Source: an uncultured Eubacterium sp. (GTDB lineage: Bacteria > Bacillota > Clostridia > Lachnospirales > Lachnospiraceae). From it: a DNA stretch of 14,965 nucleotides. The first letter of the stretch is position 1, and each line of letters starts with the position of its first letter. The translations under genes and the position numbers were made by a program. Shown piece by piece: positions 6,996 through 14,091 of the stretch. The stretch is from contig CAJUBQ010000101.1 of assembly GCA_910584595.1 (NCBI GenBank), positions 1-14,965 on the forward strand, in the 5' to 3' direction. The notes beneath the pieces are model-generated. The model was not told the origin of the DNA, did no database searches, and worked only from the letters and a program-made list of their open reading frames with translations.

Positions 6996-7024
6996 AGTAT
7001 AACACAAATCACCACTTTTGGCTA
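6996..7024 (-). promoter_or_regulatory. IS-borne promoter reading toward the sensor-nuclease operon
   Basis: The minus strand has an extended -10, TG-T-TATACT (TATACT at 7001-6996), with a weak -35 TAGCCA (7024-7019) at 17 bp. It would originally drive tnpA. I find no better promoter between here and the sensor gene start at 6631, so it is the best visible candidate for driving the operon. Confidence 0.5.
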
Positions 7025-7064
7025 CCTTAACCCACCGTCTAAAGCCAATGGGATTGCGGTAGTC

Positions 7065-7135
7065 ATTTTTTCAAAACCATTATAAATCAAAATTGTTCTA
7101 ATTTGCAAGCTACTCACTATGTACCATATACGAAA
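7065..7135. repeat. 71-bp imperfect direct repeat, copy A
   Basis: It starts ATTTTTT, then CAAAACCATTAT, and shares TTTGCA, TACTCACTAT and TACGAAA in order with copy B at 7751-7823. The two are roughly three-quarters identical by eye, with small indels. Copy A lies immediately outside the IS200/IS605 foldback. Copy B lies against the terminator of the surface-protein gene. Confidence 0.7.
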
Positions 7136-7195
7136 TTTCATGATCTCAACTAATAAAAAAACAAAAATCAAAAGCTACTTATTCATTGAATGGGC

Positions 7196-7224
7196 TTTAC
7201 ACTTTCAGACACATACGTTATAAT
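7196..7224 (+). promoter_or_regulatory. Promoter of the small-gene copy 2
   Basis: TTTACA (7196-7201), a 17-bp spacer and a perfect TATAAT (7219-7224). The box order, the spacer end CATACGT and the leader TGACTGTATCAATAAAC match copy 1 at 1539. It should still fire even though the gene behind it is broken. Confidence 0.78.
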
Positions 7225-7283
7225 GACTGTATCAATAAACAACTGTACCGGAGATTGCTTCAATCAAAAAGGCAGGGAAAAAT

Positions 7284-7375
7284 ATGCTGAGTTAAAGCGT
7301 CAGTATATTGTTTTAAAAGCATTACTCACCAGTCTGGGAGTAACTATTACTGAATTAGATCTAATGAAAGAATAA
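7284..7375 (+). pseudogene. Small gene copy 2, broken by an internal deletion
   Basis: Leader, ribosome binding site (GGCAGGGA at 7271) and ATG 7284 align base for base with copy 1 (1617, 1630), but then about 112 nt of copy 1 are missing. The sequence jumps to the conserved 3' part coding for YAELKRQYIVLKALLTSLGV and ending LMKE at 7375. Because 112 is not a multiple of three, the conserved ATG now reads only three codons (Met-Leu-Ser) before TAA. The conserved C-terminal frame remains open upstream to 7190, but only through the promoter itself, so no sensible start serves it. It is a pseudogene, or a transcript-only relic, with a working promoter and terminator. Confidence 0.75.
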
Positions 7376-7402
7376 CAACCACATAACGTAACCGCAAATC
7401 AG

Positions 7403-7444
7403 AGTGTAAAGCCTGTGCCATCTCCAATATGCTTTACACTTTTT
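7403..7444 (+). terminator. Rho-independent terminator of small-gene copy 2
   Basis: A perfect 10-bp stem AGTGTAAAGC (7403-7412) / GCTTTACACT (7431-7440) with an 18-nt loop is followed by TTTT. The stem is AT-rich. The equivalent place after copy 1 has only a degenerate version. Confidence 0.65.
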
Positions 7445-7519
7445 CAATTAGGAAGGCTTATTTATTTTCCTGTCCATCCCCTATATAGTTCTTTATATTC
7501 TGAAAGCAATTCAACTTCA

Positions 7520-7684
7520 TTAAGCATAAAAGTAAATATTGTCAATATCTTCTAATCTTCCGCTGTCCATGCGCTCTCTTATGCGTCCGGCTCAACGTTC
7601 TGCAGTTACATCATGCTTTAAATCTGGCGTCTTACGGTACAGTTCGCTTCTAAAACGGATAAAAGTTTTCAAAGTCACGTACAT
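7520..7684 (-). pseudogene. Possible small-gene relic with an internal TGA
   Basis: Reading the minus strand from ATG 7684 gives 30 residues (starting MYVTLKTFIRFRSELYRKT), a TGA at 7594-7592, then 23 more residues (AGRIRERMDSGRLEDIDNIY plus FYA) to TAA at 7522-7520. The composition on both sides of the TGA looks protein-like: basic, then amphipathic. No ribosome binding site precedes the ATG. I do not recognise the protein. It fits a decayed gene; chance openness is possible at this length. Confidence 0.3.
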
Positions 7685-7750
7685 CTGCTGTAAAATTTGA
7701 CACTATTTTTCACAGTTGCTATTGAAACTGAACCTGACTTTGAAAATAAT

Positions 7751-7823
7751 ATTTTTTGCTCAAAACCATTATCATCAAGATTTTCTTATTTTGCATAGTA
7801 CTCACTATTTATCGTTTACGAAA
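7751..7823. repeat. 73-bp imperfect direct repeat, copy B
   Basis: Second copy of the element at 7065-7135, in the same orientation, with a 3-nt insertion after ATTTTTT. It ends where the terminator stem of the surface-protein gene starts. The two copies enclose small-gene copy 2 and the possible relic. Confidence 0.7.
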
Positions 7824-7858
7824 AAGAAGCCTATAGGACAGACCCTATAGGCTTCTTT
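7823..7858 (-). terminator. Terminator of the surface-protein gene
   Basis: A perfect 15-bp stem AAAGAAGCCTATAGG (7823-7837) / CCTATAGGCTTCTTT (7844-7858) with a 6-nt loop lies 54 bp past the stop codon. The A-run at 7821-7825 gives the T-run on the minus strand. The TTT on the other side may let it also stop transcripts from the left. Confidence 0.9.
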
Positions 7859-7911
7859 CGAAAATTCCATACACATTTTTCTGCAAAACGTATATTTTTC
7901 TGCTTATTTAA

Positions 7912-10900
7912 TTACTGCTTAGTAACCTTAATTTCTCTCACTAACTGCTGATTATTACATGTTAACGTTACTCTGATAATATCATATTCAGCATTTTCAT
8001 CAGCCTCATCTTTCTTGTCAATTATACCATTACCTTTTGATTCAATAATAGTATGTGTTACTAAGAAATATGTTGCCTTAACTTCATATCCAGTAAAGTT
8101 CTCATCATGAGAATCCGTTTCCTGAACCTTTGTTTCTTTAATCTTGTCTGCAATAGCTTTCGTGTCAAATGCACCTCCACTTACAAGTGCACCTGCTGAA
8201 ATAACTTGCTGGCCCGCTCCTGTAAAAGCATCATGCGCACCGGTTACCAAATCAATTTTCTTAAGTGCTTCCAAGATCTTGCTATCTGTTTTTGGTGGCT
8301 GAGTATCAAGTTTGTCATTATTTTTATCAACGGCAATGATTTCACCGTTAGGAGCCTGTTGTAACTTAACCGCAACATCTCCAGCTTCTACTCTAACATC
8401 TTTAGCTTTTGCAATAACAGATGTATTAGCATCAGTTGTAGCTTCCTTTAAGATCAATCTTGCACTCTTACCAGATACAGAAATATTAATACCTCTAATA
8501 TCTGCATTTTTAGCAAATACTACTTTTGCTGCCTGATTAACAATAATTCCAATACCGTCTTTTCCACTCAGGTTCTGCAAATTACCCTTCAGATTGATTT
8601 CACCATTAGAATCAATAATTAATGTACAATTTGTAAGAGTTCCTAATACACTATCATTGTCAAATCCAAATCCATCTTTGTTATCTGTAACTAAAATATC
8701 ACCTTCAATAGTTCCTTTATTAACAAAGGTATCTACATATACATCTTTCAATTGAACAGCACAACCTTCACCAGCTGCCTTAACAGATACGCCTTCAATT
8801 ACAAAATCTTTGATCTTTCCTGCATCTACAGTTAATGTTGCTGTATTTGCTTTGTTTGAAGCTTTTCCAATAATTTCGCTGGTATTATTACCTGTTCCAT
8901 CATAAATTCGCATAGAATTTACAATATCTGATGTGGATACAACAACGTTACCCTTAATATCGTTACCATTCAAATCAAAGTCAACTGCACGATTAAGTGT
9001 TAATGTTCCACCTCTGCCAAATACGGACTGAATCCCCTGATCGTCATTTGTTACTGTTAAATCCAAATCTGCATTAAGTATTACTTTACGATATTTATCA
9101 TTCTCTAATGCATTTTTCAGATCACGATAGTATTTTTTCATTCGCTCATTAACATCAGTAATAGTTGCATCCGGCTGTTCTTTTGCATCATTTCCCCAAA
9201 CAGCATCACTTTCTTTCTGTAAGCTGCCAATAACAGGAGTGTTAACAGTATCTACACCACTACCTGGAGCTACACCATACTGGAATGGAATACGAATCAA
9301 ACCGCCGTTTTCAAGGTTTTCACCTGTTGTAGCTGTAATTGCTCTGGATATATTAAGCATCGTATTCTGAGCATCTACTGTAAATTCATGATTGCCGATG
9401 TTAACATTACCTTCTGGTAAAACGATTGTAATAGAGTCTGTCACATTGCGGATATGGCTGTCATAACCCTGAATGTGCGCTCTGATATCTGTACCGGTCG
9501 GTAATGTGCTACCATTAATTGTGTAGTTACCTGTAACCTGTGCATTTACGGAATTTCCTGTCATTGTAACAGGTTTATTGAATTTCACGTAAATGTAGCG
9601 GCCTCTGCCGTTGAAATTAGCTGCTGTATAATCAAGCTTATCACCAACTGCTGCCCATACTACTTTGAAGCCTGTTTTAACTGTATCACCTGCAACTGTA
9701 ATATTGTATGTTGCTGTAGCTGTTGTTCTGCCGTAATCGTCAGAAATTGAGCTGACTACCAGTCTCCATTCGCCAGGACTTAATGTAGTTTCCGGAGCAA
9801 CGTTGATTGTTCTGTCTTCAGCATCAACAAACTGTCTGCTTGTGATTACACCATTGATTGTCTGTGTATTATCCACTCTGATAAATTCAGCAGACGGAGC
9901 CGGAATACCCATTGTTTCTGCATTGTTAGGATTCATTGCTGCTTCCTGTTCCTGAGATGGTGTAAGACCTTCCAGGTTAGCTTCCTGAGATAATTTTACC
10001 GGTTCACTTAATGTAACGTTCCAAGAATCTAAAACGTTGCCAGCTTTGTCAAGCGCTGGTACAACTTCTGTGATTTCCGGACTTTGTACGTCAGGACTTC
10101 TCATAATCGTACCATTCAGTTCAACATCCAGTGCCGGATTCTTCTTGTCGTTTGCAAGATTTACAATCTTATCAGCATCGATGTGCAGACGCAGCTCATG
10201 ATTGAAGTAGTTAGATCTTGTGCTTGCAGTATTGTATACCTGTGTCCAGTCTTTCGTAACTTCTACGATATAATCGTTTGTATCCTTAATCTGTGATACG
10301 CGGATCGGATTCTTATCGCTTTCTGAAGATGTTGAAATATCTGTCCATCCTGAGCTGTCTTTCTGCTGTAATTTCAACAAACTCTGAATTTGTGAGCTGT
10401 TTCTTGTTCTGAGAGTATCATTGCCTGATACAGGTTCTACATCAGAATTGAAGGAAACAAGCCACTGTTCCGGAGACTGTTCTGTTACAGTAAATTTAGG
10501 AGCTTCATCATTGCCTTCTACTACAAAGTCAAAACCTTCCGTATTTACAATATTTCTTTCTCTGTCAGTCTTAGCTGCCCAGTCACCGACATTAGATACG
10601 GAAATTCTATGTGTACCAGGCGTCAGATAGAAATCTCTGCCTAATTTAATCTTTACAACATGACGATTGTCTCCATCCTTTGAATAGGAGCCGATCTGAA
10701 TCTCGCCTGCTCTGTCCTGATTGTTCTTTTGCTCGTCATCTTTTTCGGAAATCATTGCAAGGCTGCCATCTGTAGAATCAGCTTTTTCCTCACTTGGAGC
10801 TTTAATATTTGCTGCAGTAACGCCTAACTGTGTTAACGGCACACCATCGATCAAATAATTTTCAGGATTATCGCCTGCAAATTTATTCTCTGATGCACTA

Positions 10901-12363
10901 TCACAATAGCTTGTCGGCAAAACTGCTTCTGAGAAGTTTACTGTAATTTCACGCAAACCGCTGCCTGTTGCACTTAAAAATGCCGGCTGACGCGCGTCTG
11001 TCAGTTTGAAATATACAGTGTTCTTATTAGTTACAAGAGAATTTACTTTTGTCTTATTCTCAAACTCTACCTTAACATTTGTATTGTCAATCATTGGTCT
11101 GTCAACCAATAACTGCAATGCATTTTCGTCAGAATCTACATCTAAGATTCCTACAATATTATGTTGCTTAGAAACACCAGGCACCGAGACAAATCCATTA
11201 TCCAAGCCGCTCTCTACTGTACAAACAAACTTAGAAAAATCAATTTTTCCGGATTCAGTCTTGAAATCTTTTGCCTCTACTTTCTGGTTAAAGTAAGCAA
11301 TCACACGGTCTGCGGTAGGAGCTGTCGCTGATGTGATAACTGCTCCAACAGATGTATCCTCTAAGGATTCCGGATTTGGCGTCAGTGTAATGCTTGTAGA
11401 TGTATTCAGACCCAGCAGCTCTTTGTTTTCTGTAGATTCAACAATTGTTGCCGTAATCTTTGCCTGCTGTGTATCCATCAAAACTTCGGATGTATACATA
11501 ACAGTTGCTACACCATCCTGAACTGCTACACGCTGCTCAGCAAATTTACCAAGAGAAGTTGCGAATGCTACTTCCACGCCTTTGTCATGAACGACATTGC
11601 CGTTTGCATCCTTAATCGTAAATGTAACGACTGTCTGAGACTGTCCGTCAGATTTCAGGATTGTGTCCTTTGCTTCCAGGGTCAACGGATATTTAACTTC
11701 TGCCGCAGGAACCGTAAATGTCGTTTTCTGTTCTGCCTGCTCTTTTCCTGCAACTTTGATGCCGGATACTGTCAGATCATAAGTCTTGCCATGTTCAGCG
11801 CCGCCAACTGTCAGTACCACGCTCTTCTTGTCATCGCTTAATTCTGCCTTAGCTACTGTTACACCGTCGGATACGGTAAAGTTAGCAGGTTCCGGAGCAT
11901 CAATTTCTTTACCGAAGCTTACGCGAACTTCTGTGTTGCTGTTAGCTACTGCCGTTACCTTAAATTCATCTGTTGAACTAGAACCATCAGCCGGCTTAAC
12001 GTTAGCAGTGCATTTCATAATTTTAATGTTTTTAGGATATTTGCGCTTTGTTGTCTTAACCTTTACGCTAATCTTTGCGCGCCCTACACCCTTACCTTTC
12101 AGCATAACAGATGATGCTGTCTTGCCGTAAACTGTACAGATCTTCTTATTTGTTGTAGTAACTTTTGTGATCTTCCAGTTCAGAGTGTTTTTCTTCAGTG
12201 TCAACTTATATGTCTGACCTACTTTTAATGTCTTAAATGTAGTCTTCAGATTTACTGTCGACGCTGCTGACGCTGTCACCAGATTGCTTGCTGATGACAT
12301 TGAGAATGCCATTGCAGCGGATAAAGATACTGCGAGCACTCTTGTCATGAAACTCTTTTTCAT
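7912..12363 (-). CDS. Giant secreted S-layer-like multidomain surface protein
   Basis: The gene encodes 1483 residues from ATG 12363, with AAGGAGG 8 nt upstream. Residues 1-33/34 are a classic Sec signal peptide (MKKSF start, hydrophobic core, ASA-A cleavage). Residues about 35-120 form a very Lys-rich Ig-like (Big_2-type) domain (LKVGQTYKLTLKK, GKGVGRAKISVK), possibly for binding anionic wall polymers. About 134-223 is an SbsA-like Ig module; about 226-330 a Big_1/invasin-like module (DGQSQTVVTFTIKDANGNVV). Further SbsA-like modules run to about 1030. Residues about 1055-1345 look like a parallel beta-helix (repeated LTV, VVVS, ADIRGI strands). There is no LPXTG, SLH domain or C-terminal membrane anchor. 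A strong promoter, a hairpin leader and a strong terminator suggest high expression. It is probably an S-layer or surface-layer-associated protein. Confidence 0.92.
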   Translation of the reverse strand: MKKSFMTRVLAVSLSAAMAFSMSSASNLVTASAASTVNLKTTFKTLKVGQTYKLTLKKNTLNWKITKVTTTNKKICTVYGKTASSVMLKGKGVGRAKISVKVKTTKRKYPKNIKIMKCTANVKPADGSSSTDEFKVTAVANSNTEVRVSFGKEIDAPEPANFTVSDGVTVAKAELSDDKKSVVLTVGGAEHGKTYDLTVSGIKVAGKEQAEQKTTFTVPAAEVKYPLTLEAKDTILKSDGQSQTVVTFTIKDANGNVVHDKGVEVAFATSLGKFAEQRVAVQDGVATVMYTSEVLMDTQQAKITATIVESTENKELLGLNTSTSITLTPNPESLEDTSVGAVITSATAPTADRVIAYFNQKVEAKDFKTESGKIDFSKFVCTVESGLDNGFVSVPGVSKQHNIVGILDVDSDENALQLLVDRPMIDNTNVKVEFENKTKVNSLVTNKNTVYFKLTDARQPAFLSATGSGLREITVNFSEAVLPTSYCDSASENKFAGDNPENYLIDGVPLTQLGVTAANIKAPSEEKADSTDGSLAMISEKDDEQKNNQDRAGEIQIGSYSKDGDNRHVVKIKLGRDFYLTPGTHRISVSNVGDWAAKTDRERNIVNTEGFDFVVEGNDEAPKFTVTEQSPEQWLVSFNSDVEPVSGNDTLRTRNSSQIQSLLKLQQKDSSGWTDISTSSESDKNPIRVSQIKDTNDYIVEVTKDWTQVYNTASTRSNYFNHELRLHIDADKIVNLANDKKNPALDVELNGTIMRSPDVQSPEITEVVPALDKAGNVLDSWNVTLSEPVKLSQEANLEGLTPSQEQEAAMNPNNAETMGIPAPSAEFIRVDNTQTINGVITSRQFVDAEDRTINVAPETTLSPGEWRLVVSSISDDYGRTTATATYNITVAGDTVKTGFKVVWAAVGDKLDYTAANFNGRGRYIYVKFNKPVTMTGNSVNAQVTGNYTINGSTLPTGTDIRAHIQGYDSHIRNVTDSITIVLPEGNVNIGNHEFTVDAQNTMLNISRAITATTGENLENGGLIRIPFQYGVAPGSGVDTVNTPVIGSLQKESDAVWGNDAKEQPDATITDVNERMKKYYRDLKNALENDKYRKVILNADLDLTVTNDDQGIQSVFGRGGTLTLNRAVDFDLNGNDIKGNVVVSTSDIVNSMRIYDGTGNNTSEIIGKASNKANTATLTVDAGKIKDFVIEGVSVKAAGEGCAVQLKDVYVDTFVNKGTIEGDILVTDNKDGFGFDNDSVLGTLTNCTLIIDSNGEINLKGNLQNLSGKDGIGIIVNQAAKVVFAKNADIRGINISVSGKSARLILKEATTDANTSVIAKAKDVRVEAGDVAVKLQQAPNGEIIAVDKNNDKLDTQPPKTDSKILEALKKIDLVTGAHDAFTGAGQQVISAGALVSGGAFDTKAIADKIKETKVQETDSHDENFTGYEVKATYFLVTHTIIESKGNGIIDKKDEADENAEYDIIRVTLTCNNQQLVREIKVTKQ

Positions 12364-12384
12364 TTCTTTTCCTCCTTAAGATGT

Positions 12385-12405
12385 ATCATGCCATAATTGC
12401 ATGAT
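12385..12405 (-). promoter_or_regulatory. 5'-leader hairpin of the surface-protein mRNA
   Basis: A perfect 7-bp inverted repeat ATCATGC (12385-12391) / GCATGAT (12399-12405) with a 7-nt loop sits near the 5' end of the predicted leader, just upstream of the AAGGAGG. Such leader stems often protect long-lived mRNAs of surface-layer genes; that role here is inferred. Confidence 0.5.
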
Positions 12406-12421
12406 CGGTTGTTGTCAACTA

Positions 12422-12450
12422 AGTATACAATACCTGTTTTCGATTGTCTA
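12422..12450 (-). promoter_or_regulatory. Promoter of the surface-protein gene
   Basis: The minus strand has TAGACA (12450-12445), a 17-bp spacer and TATACT (12427-12422), placing the start near 12415 with a leader of about 50 nt. A TTGACA just downstream (12417-12412) has no good -10 partner. Confidence 0.75.
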
Positions 12451-12645
12451 TGCGCAAACCTACAAATTTACGGTTTGTTTTGGATCAATCCTCGTGACTT
12501 TTGCCCCACTCTCACTCCAACCCTAATTTTCTTGGCCGATGACAGCGCCGGTATCAGCGCTTTGCCGCCAGCCTCAAATAATGAGGTGAACCATCTGTGC
12601 TAGAATACTGTATCACTCAGCTTCACTATATAGTTACGGGGGGTG
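12451..12645. other. Intergenic stretch with no recognised feature
   Basis: Between the surface-protein promoter and the carbamate kinase terminator I see no convincing open frame, RNA or repeat. There is a short AGCGC/GCGCT inverted repeat near 12545-12561 and a G-rich run at 12638-12648. Confidence 0.5.
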
Positions 12646-12648
12646 GGG

Positions 12649-12699
12649 AAAAAAAAGTGGGGTGCAGAAAAATTTTTTTAAAAAGTTTTTTCTGCACCC
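12649..12699 (-). terminator. Terminator of carbamate kinase
   Basis: A perfect 13-bp stem GGGTGCAGAAAAA (12660-12672) / TTTTTCTGCACCC (12687-12699), with loop bases that can extend the pairing, is followed on the minus strand by eight T (A-run 12649-12656). It starts 15 bp after the stop codon. Confidence 0.92.
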
Positions 12700-12713
12700 A
12701 TTTTACTTTTTTT

Positions 12714-13646
12714 TTAGCTGTGAATAACGGTTCCATATGCTGTGATTCGGTCCGGATTCTCGCTGTCCAGTTTCGTGATAACCGCTTTTCGTATCGCAGA
12801 GCTGCCAACGAACTCTATGGCGGCTTCTATTTTGGGAGCCATAGACCCTGCTTCAAATTGGCCGGCATCCAGATATTGTCTGGCCTGTGCGACGCTTAAG
12901 CTGTCTAATTGTTTTTCCTGTGAAGTGCCGAAGTCCAAATATACTTTCTGTACTCCGGTAAAAATCAAAAGCATATCTGCATCAATAACAGAAGCAAGCT
13001 TTGCAGCGGCAAGATCTTTTTCGATCACCGCAGATGCGCCTTTTAACCGGTTAGCCTGACGCAGTACCGGTATCCCGCCGCCTCCGCATGCGATCACGAT
13101 CTGATCGGCGTCCAGCAAGGCACGTATACTTTCCGCTTCTATAATATCGATCGGCTTTGGCGCAGCTACAATCCTGCGGTATCCACCCGACACTTCGATG
13201 ACATGATTGCCTTTTCGTTCCTCGATATCCGCTTCTTCGGCATTCATGATGCGGCCTATAATCTTGGTCGGATGATAGAACGCATCGTCATATGGGTCTA
13301 CGACGACCTGCGTCAGTACGGTGGATACATTTTTATAAATGCCGCGGTTTAACAATTCCGTACGAATTGCATTTTGAAGATCATAGCCGATGTAGCCCTG
13401 GCTCATAGCCGAGCAGACACTCATCGGAGTAGCGGTATATTCCGGATAAATACGGCAAAATTCTGCCATGGCCATATGAATCATACCGACCTGCGGACCA
13501 TTGCCATGGGTGATAACGACCTGATAATCGTCTTTGATGAAGCCTGCAATCGCTTTTGCCGTATTCGCTGCAGCGACTTTCTGCTCCGGCAGCGTGGTGC
13601 CCAGAGCATGATGGCCAAGGGCAATTACGATTTTTTTCTTTCTCAT
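12714..13646 (-). CDS. arcC: Carbamate kinase
   Basis: Carbamate kinase (310 residues, normal length) catalyses ATP + carbamate <-> ADP + carbamoyl phosphate in the cytoplasm. In fermenting bacteria it usually makes ATP from carbamoyl phosphate in arginine, agmatine or purine/allantoin breakdown. Amino-acid-kinase motifs run in order: the N-terminal loop IALGHHALG, ITHGNGPQVG at about 45-54, SQGYIGYDLQ, VVVDPYDDAF, the basic RRIVAAPKPIDI, the ATP-site CGGGGIPV, the KDLAAAKLA lysine region, and GSMAPKIEAA near the C-terminus. The usual GGNAL loop is GHHAL here. The start ATG 13646 follows AAAGGAA. It is a single-gene unit with its own promoter and terminator; no arcA or arcB is within the window, so the pathway cannot be read from context. 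Confidence 0.95.
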   Translation of the reverse strand: MRKKKIVIALGHHALGTTLPEQKVAAANTAKAIAGFIKDDYQVVITHGNGPQVGMIHMAMAEFCRIYPEYTATPMSVCSAMSQGYIGYDLQNAIRTELLNRGIYKNVSTVLTQVVVDPYDDAFYHPTKIIGRIMNAEEADIEERKGNHVIEVSGGYRRIVAAPKPIDIIEAESIRALLDADQIVIACGGGGIPVLRQANRLKGASAVIEKDLAAAKLASVIDADMLLIFTGVQKVYLDFGTSQEKQLDSLSVAQARQYLDAGQFEAGSMAPKIEAAIEFVGSSAIRKAVITKLDSENPDRITAYGTVIHS

Positions 13647-13679
13647 GGGTATGTTTCCTTTCTATATTATATGTACCCT

Positions 13680-13708
13680 ATTATATGCGACCTGTTTGTG
13701 GAAATCAA
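13680..13708 (-). promoter_or_regulatory. Promoter of carbamate kinase
   Basis: The minus strand has TTGATT (13708-13703), a 17-bp spacer and TATAAT (13685-13680). The start would be near 13673, about 26 nt before the ATG, leaving room for the AAAGGAA site. A second TATAAT-like box lies just downstream. Confidence 0.75.
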
Positions 13709-13735
13709 GAGTCATGGACTGTAAGTGAATAGATT

Positions 13736-13853
13736 CTGTTATTGTAAGGTAACAGTTCAGGTAGGTCTGCACATTTACTGTGCTGACCGTATAAAAATGT
13801 AGTGGTTTCCAAGTATCCGACCCATCGCAAAGCGATTTCTAATGGCTGGATAC
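13736..13853. other. Cluster of short inverted repeats in the arcC-rpn gap
   Basis: Three hairpins follow one another: CTGTTA/TAACAG (13736-13755), GGTCTGCAC/GTGCTGACC with one mismatch (13764-13788), and GTATCC/GGATAC (13813-13853) enclosing a perfect ATCGC-AAA-GCGAT (13824-13836). No gene fits here. It may be a small RNA, a weak terminator set or a degenerate repeat element. Confidence 0.4.
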
Positions 13854-13884
13854 ATTATAAATTTATTTTTACAGTAATTTAGAA

Positions 13885-13913
13885 TTGTCATCCATATTTT
13901 TTTATGATATACT
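13885..13913 (+). promoter_or_regulatory. Promoter of the Rpn-family gene
   Basis: TTGTCA (13885-13890), a 17-bp spacer and TATACT (13908-13913). The start would be near 13920, so the transcript would begin with the hairpin GCTGC-AAA-GCAGC (13920-13932) and carry a leader of about 170 nt. Confidence 0.6.
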
Positions 13914-14091
13914 TTATTTGCTGCAAAGCAGCTCATGTTAACCGCTGATTCATTTCACATTTCCGGTTATTTCAAATCACATTTCTGATATTTTATCATG
14001 ATGCCTAACCTAATCAAACACCCTGAATCATTAATGCCTTGAATTATTTCTTGTAATGCACTGTTGTTTCTATTATAATGGAGGAAACCAT

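Larger units (their letters stand above)
6640..7065 (-). mobile_element. Decayed IS200/IS605-family element
   Basis: On the minus strand this holds, in order, a foldback region (CTACC...GGTAG enclosing CCCA/TGGG, 7020-7062) like the subterminal hairpin upstream of tnpA, the first 29 residues of a TnpA transposase, and three pieces of TnpB. The TnpB pieces are GFDGQIKSATVSQAPSGK, then WHELTRQLEYKADWNGRKYI with KVDTFYASSQ, and CGYQNAKTKGLSVSEWVCP. The pieces are joined by internal deletions and a frame change. The last piece carries the typical zinc-finger region just before the third RuvC motif, which is lost. The final recognisable codons (GVRNLE) end in a TGA that overlaps the ATG of the sensor ATPase gene. 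The element cannot move by itself. The outer boundaries are approximate. Confidence 0.82.

Noticed and set aside
12714..13724. Plus-strand open frames over carbamate kinase
   Set aside because: Antisense shadows of a well-recognised gene.
14051..14079. TTGTAA-17 bp-TATAAT promoter just before the Rpn gene
   Set aside because: A start 7 bp downstream would fall inside or after the GGAGG ribosome binding site at 14080-14084, making the mRNA leaderless. The promoter at 13885-13913 fits better.
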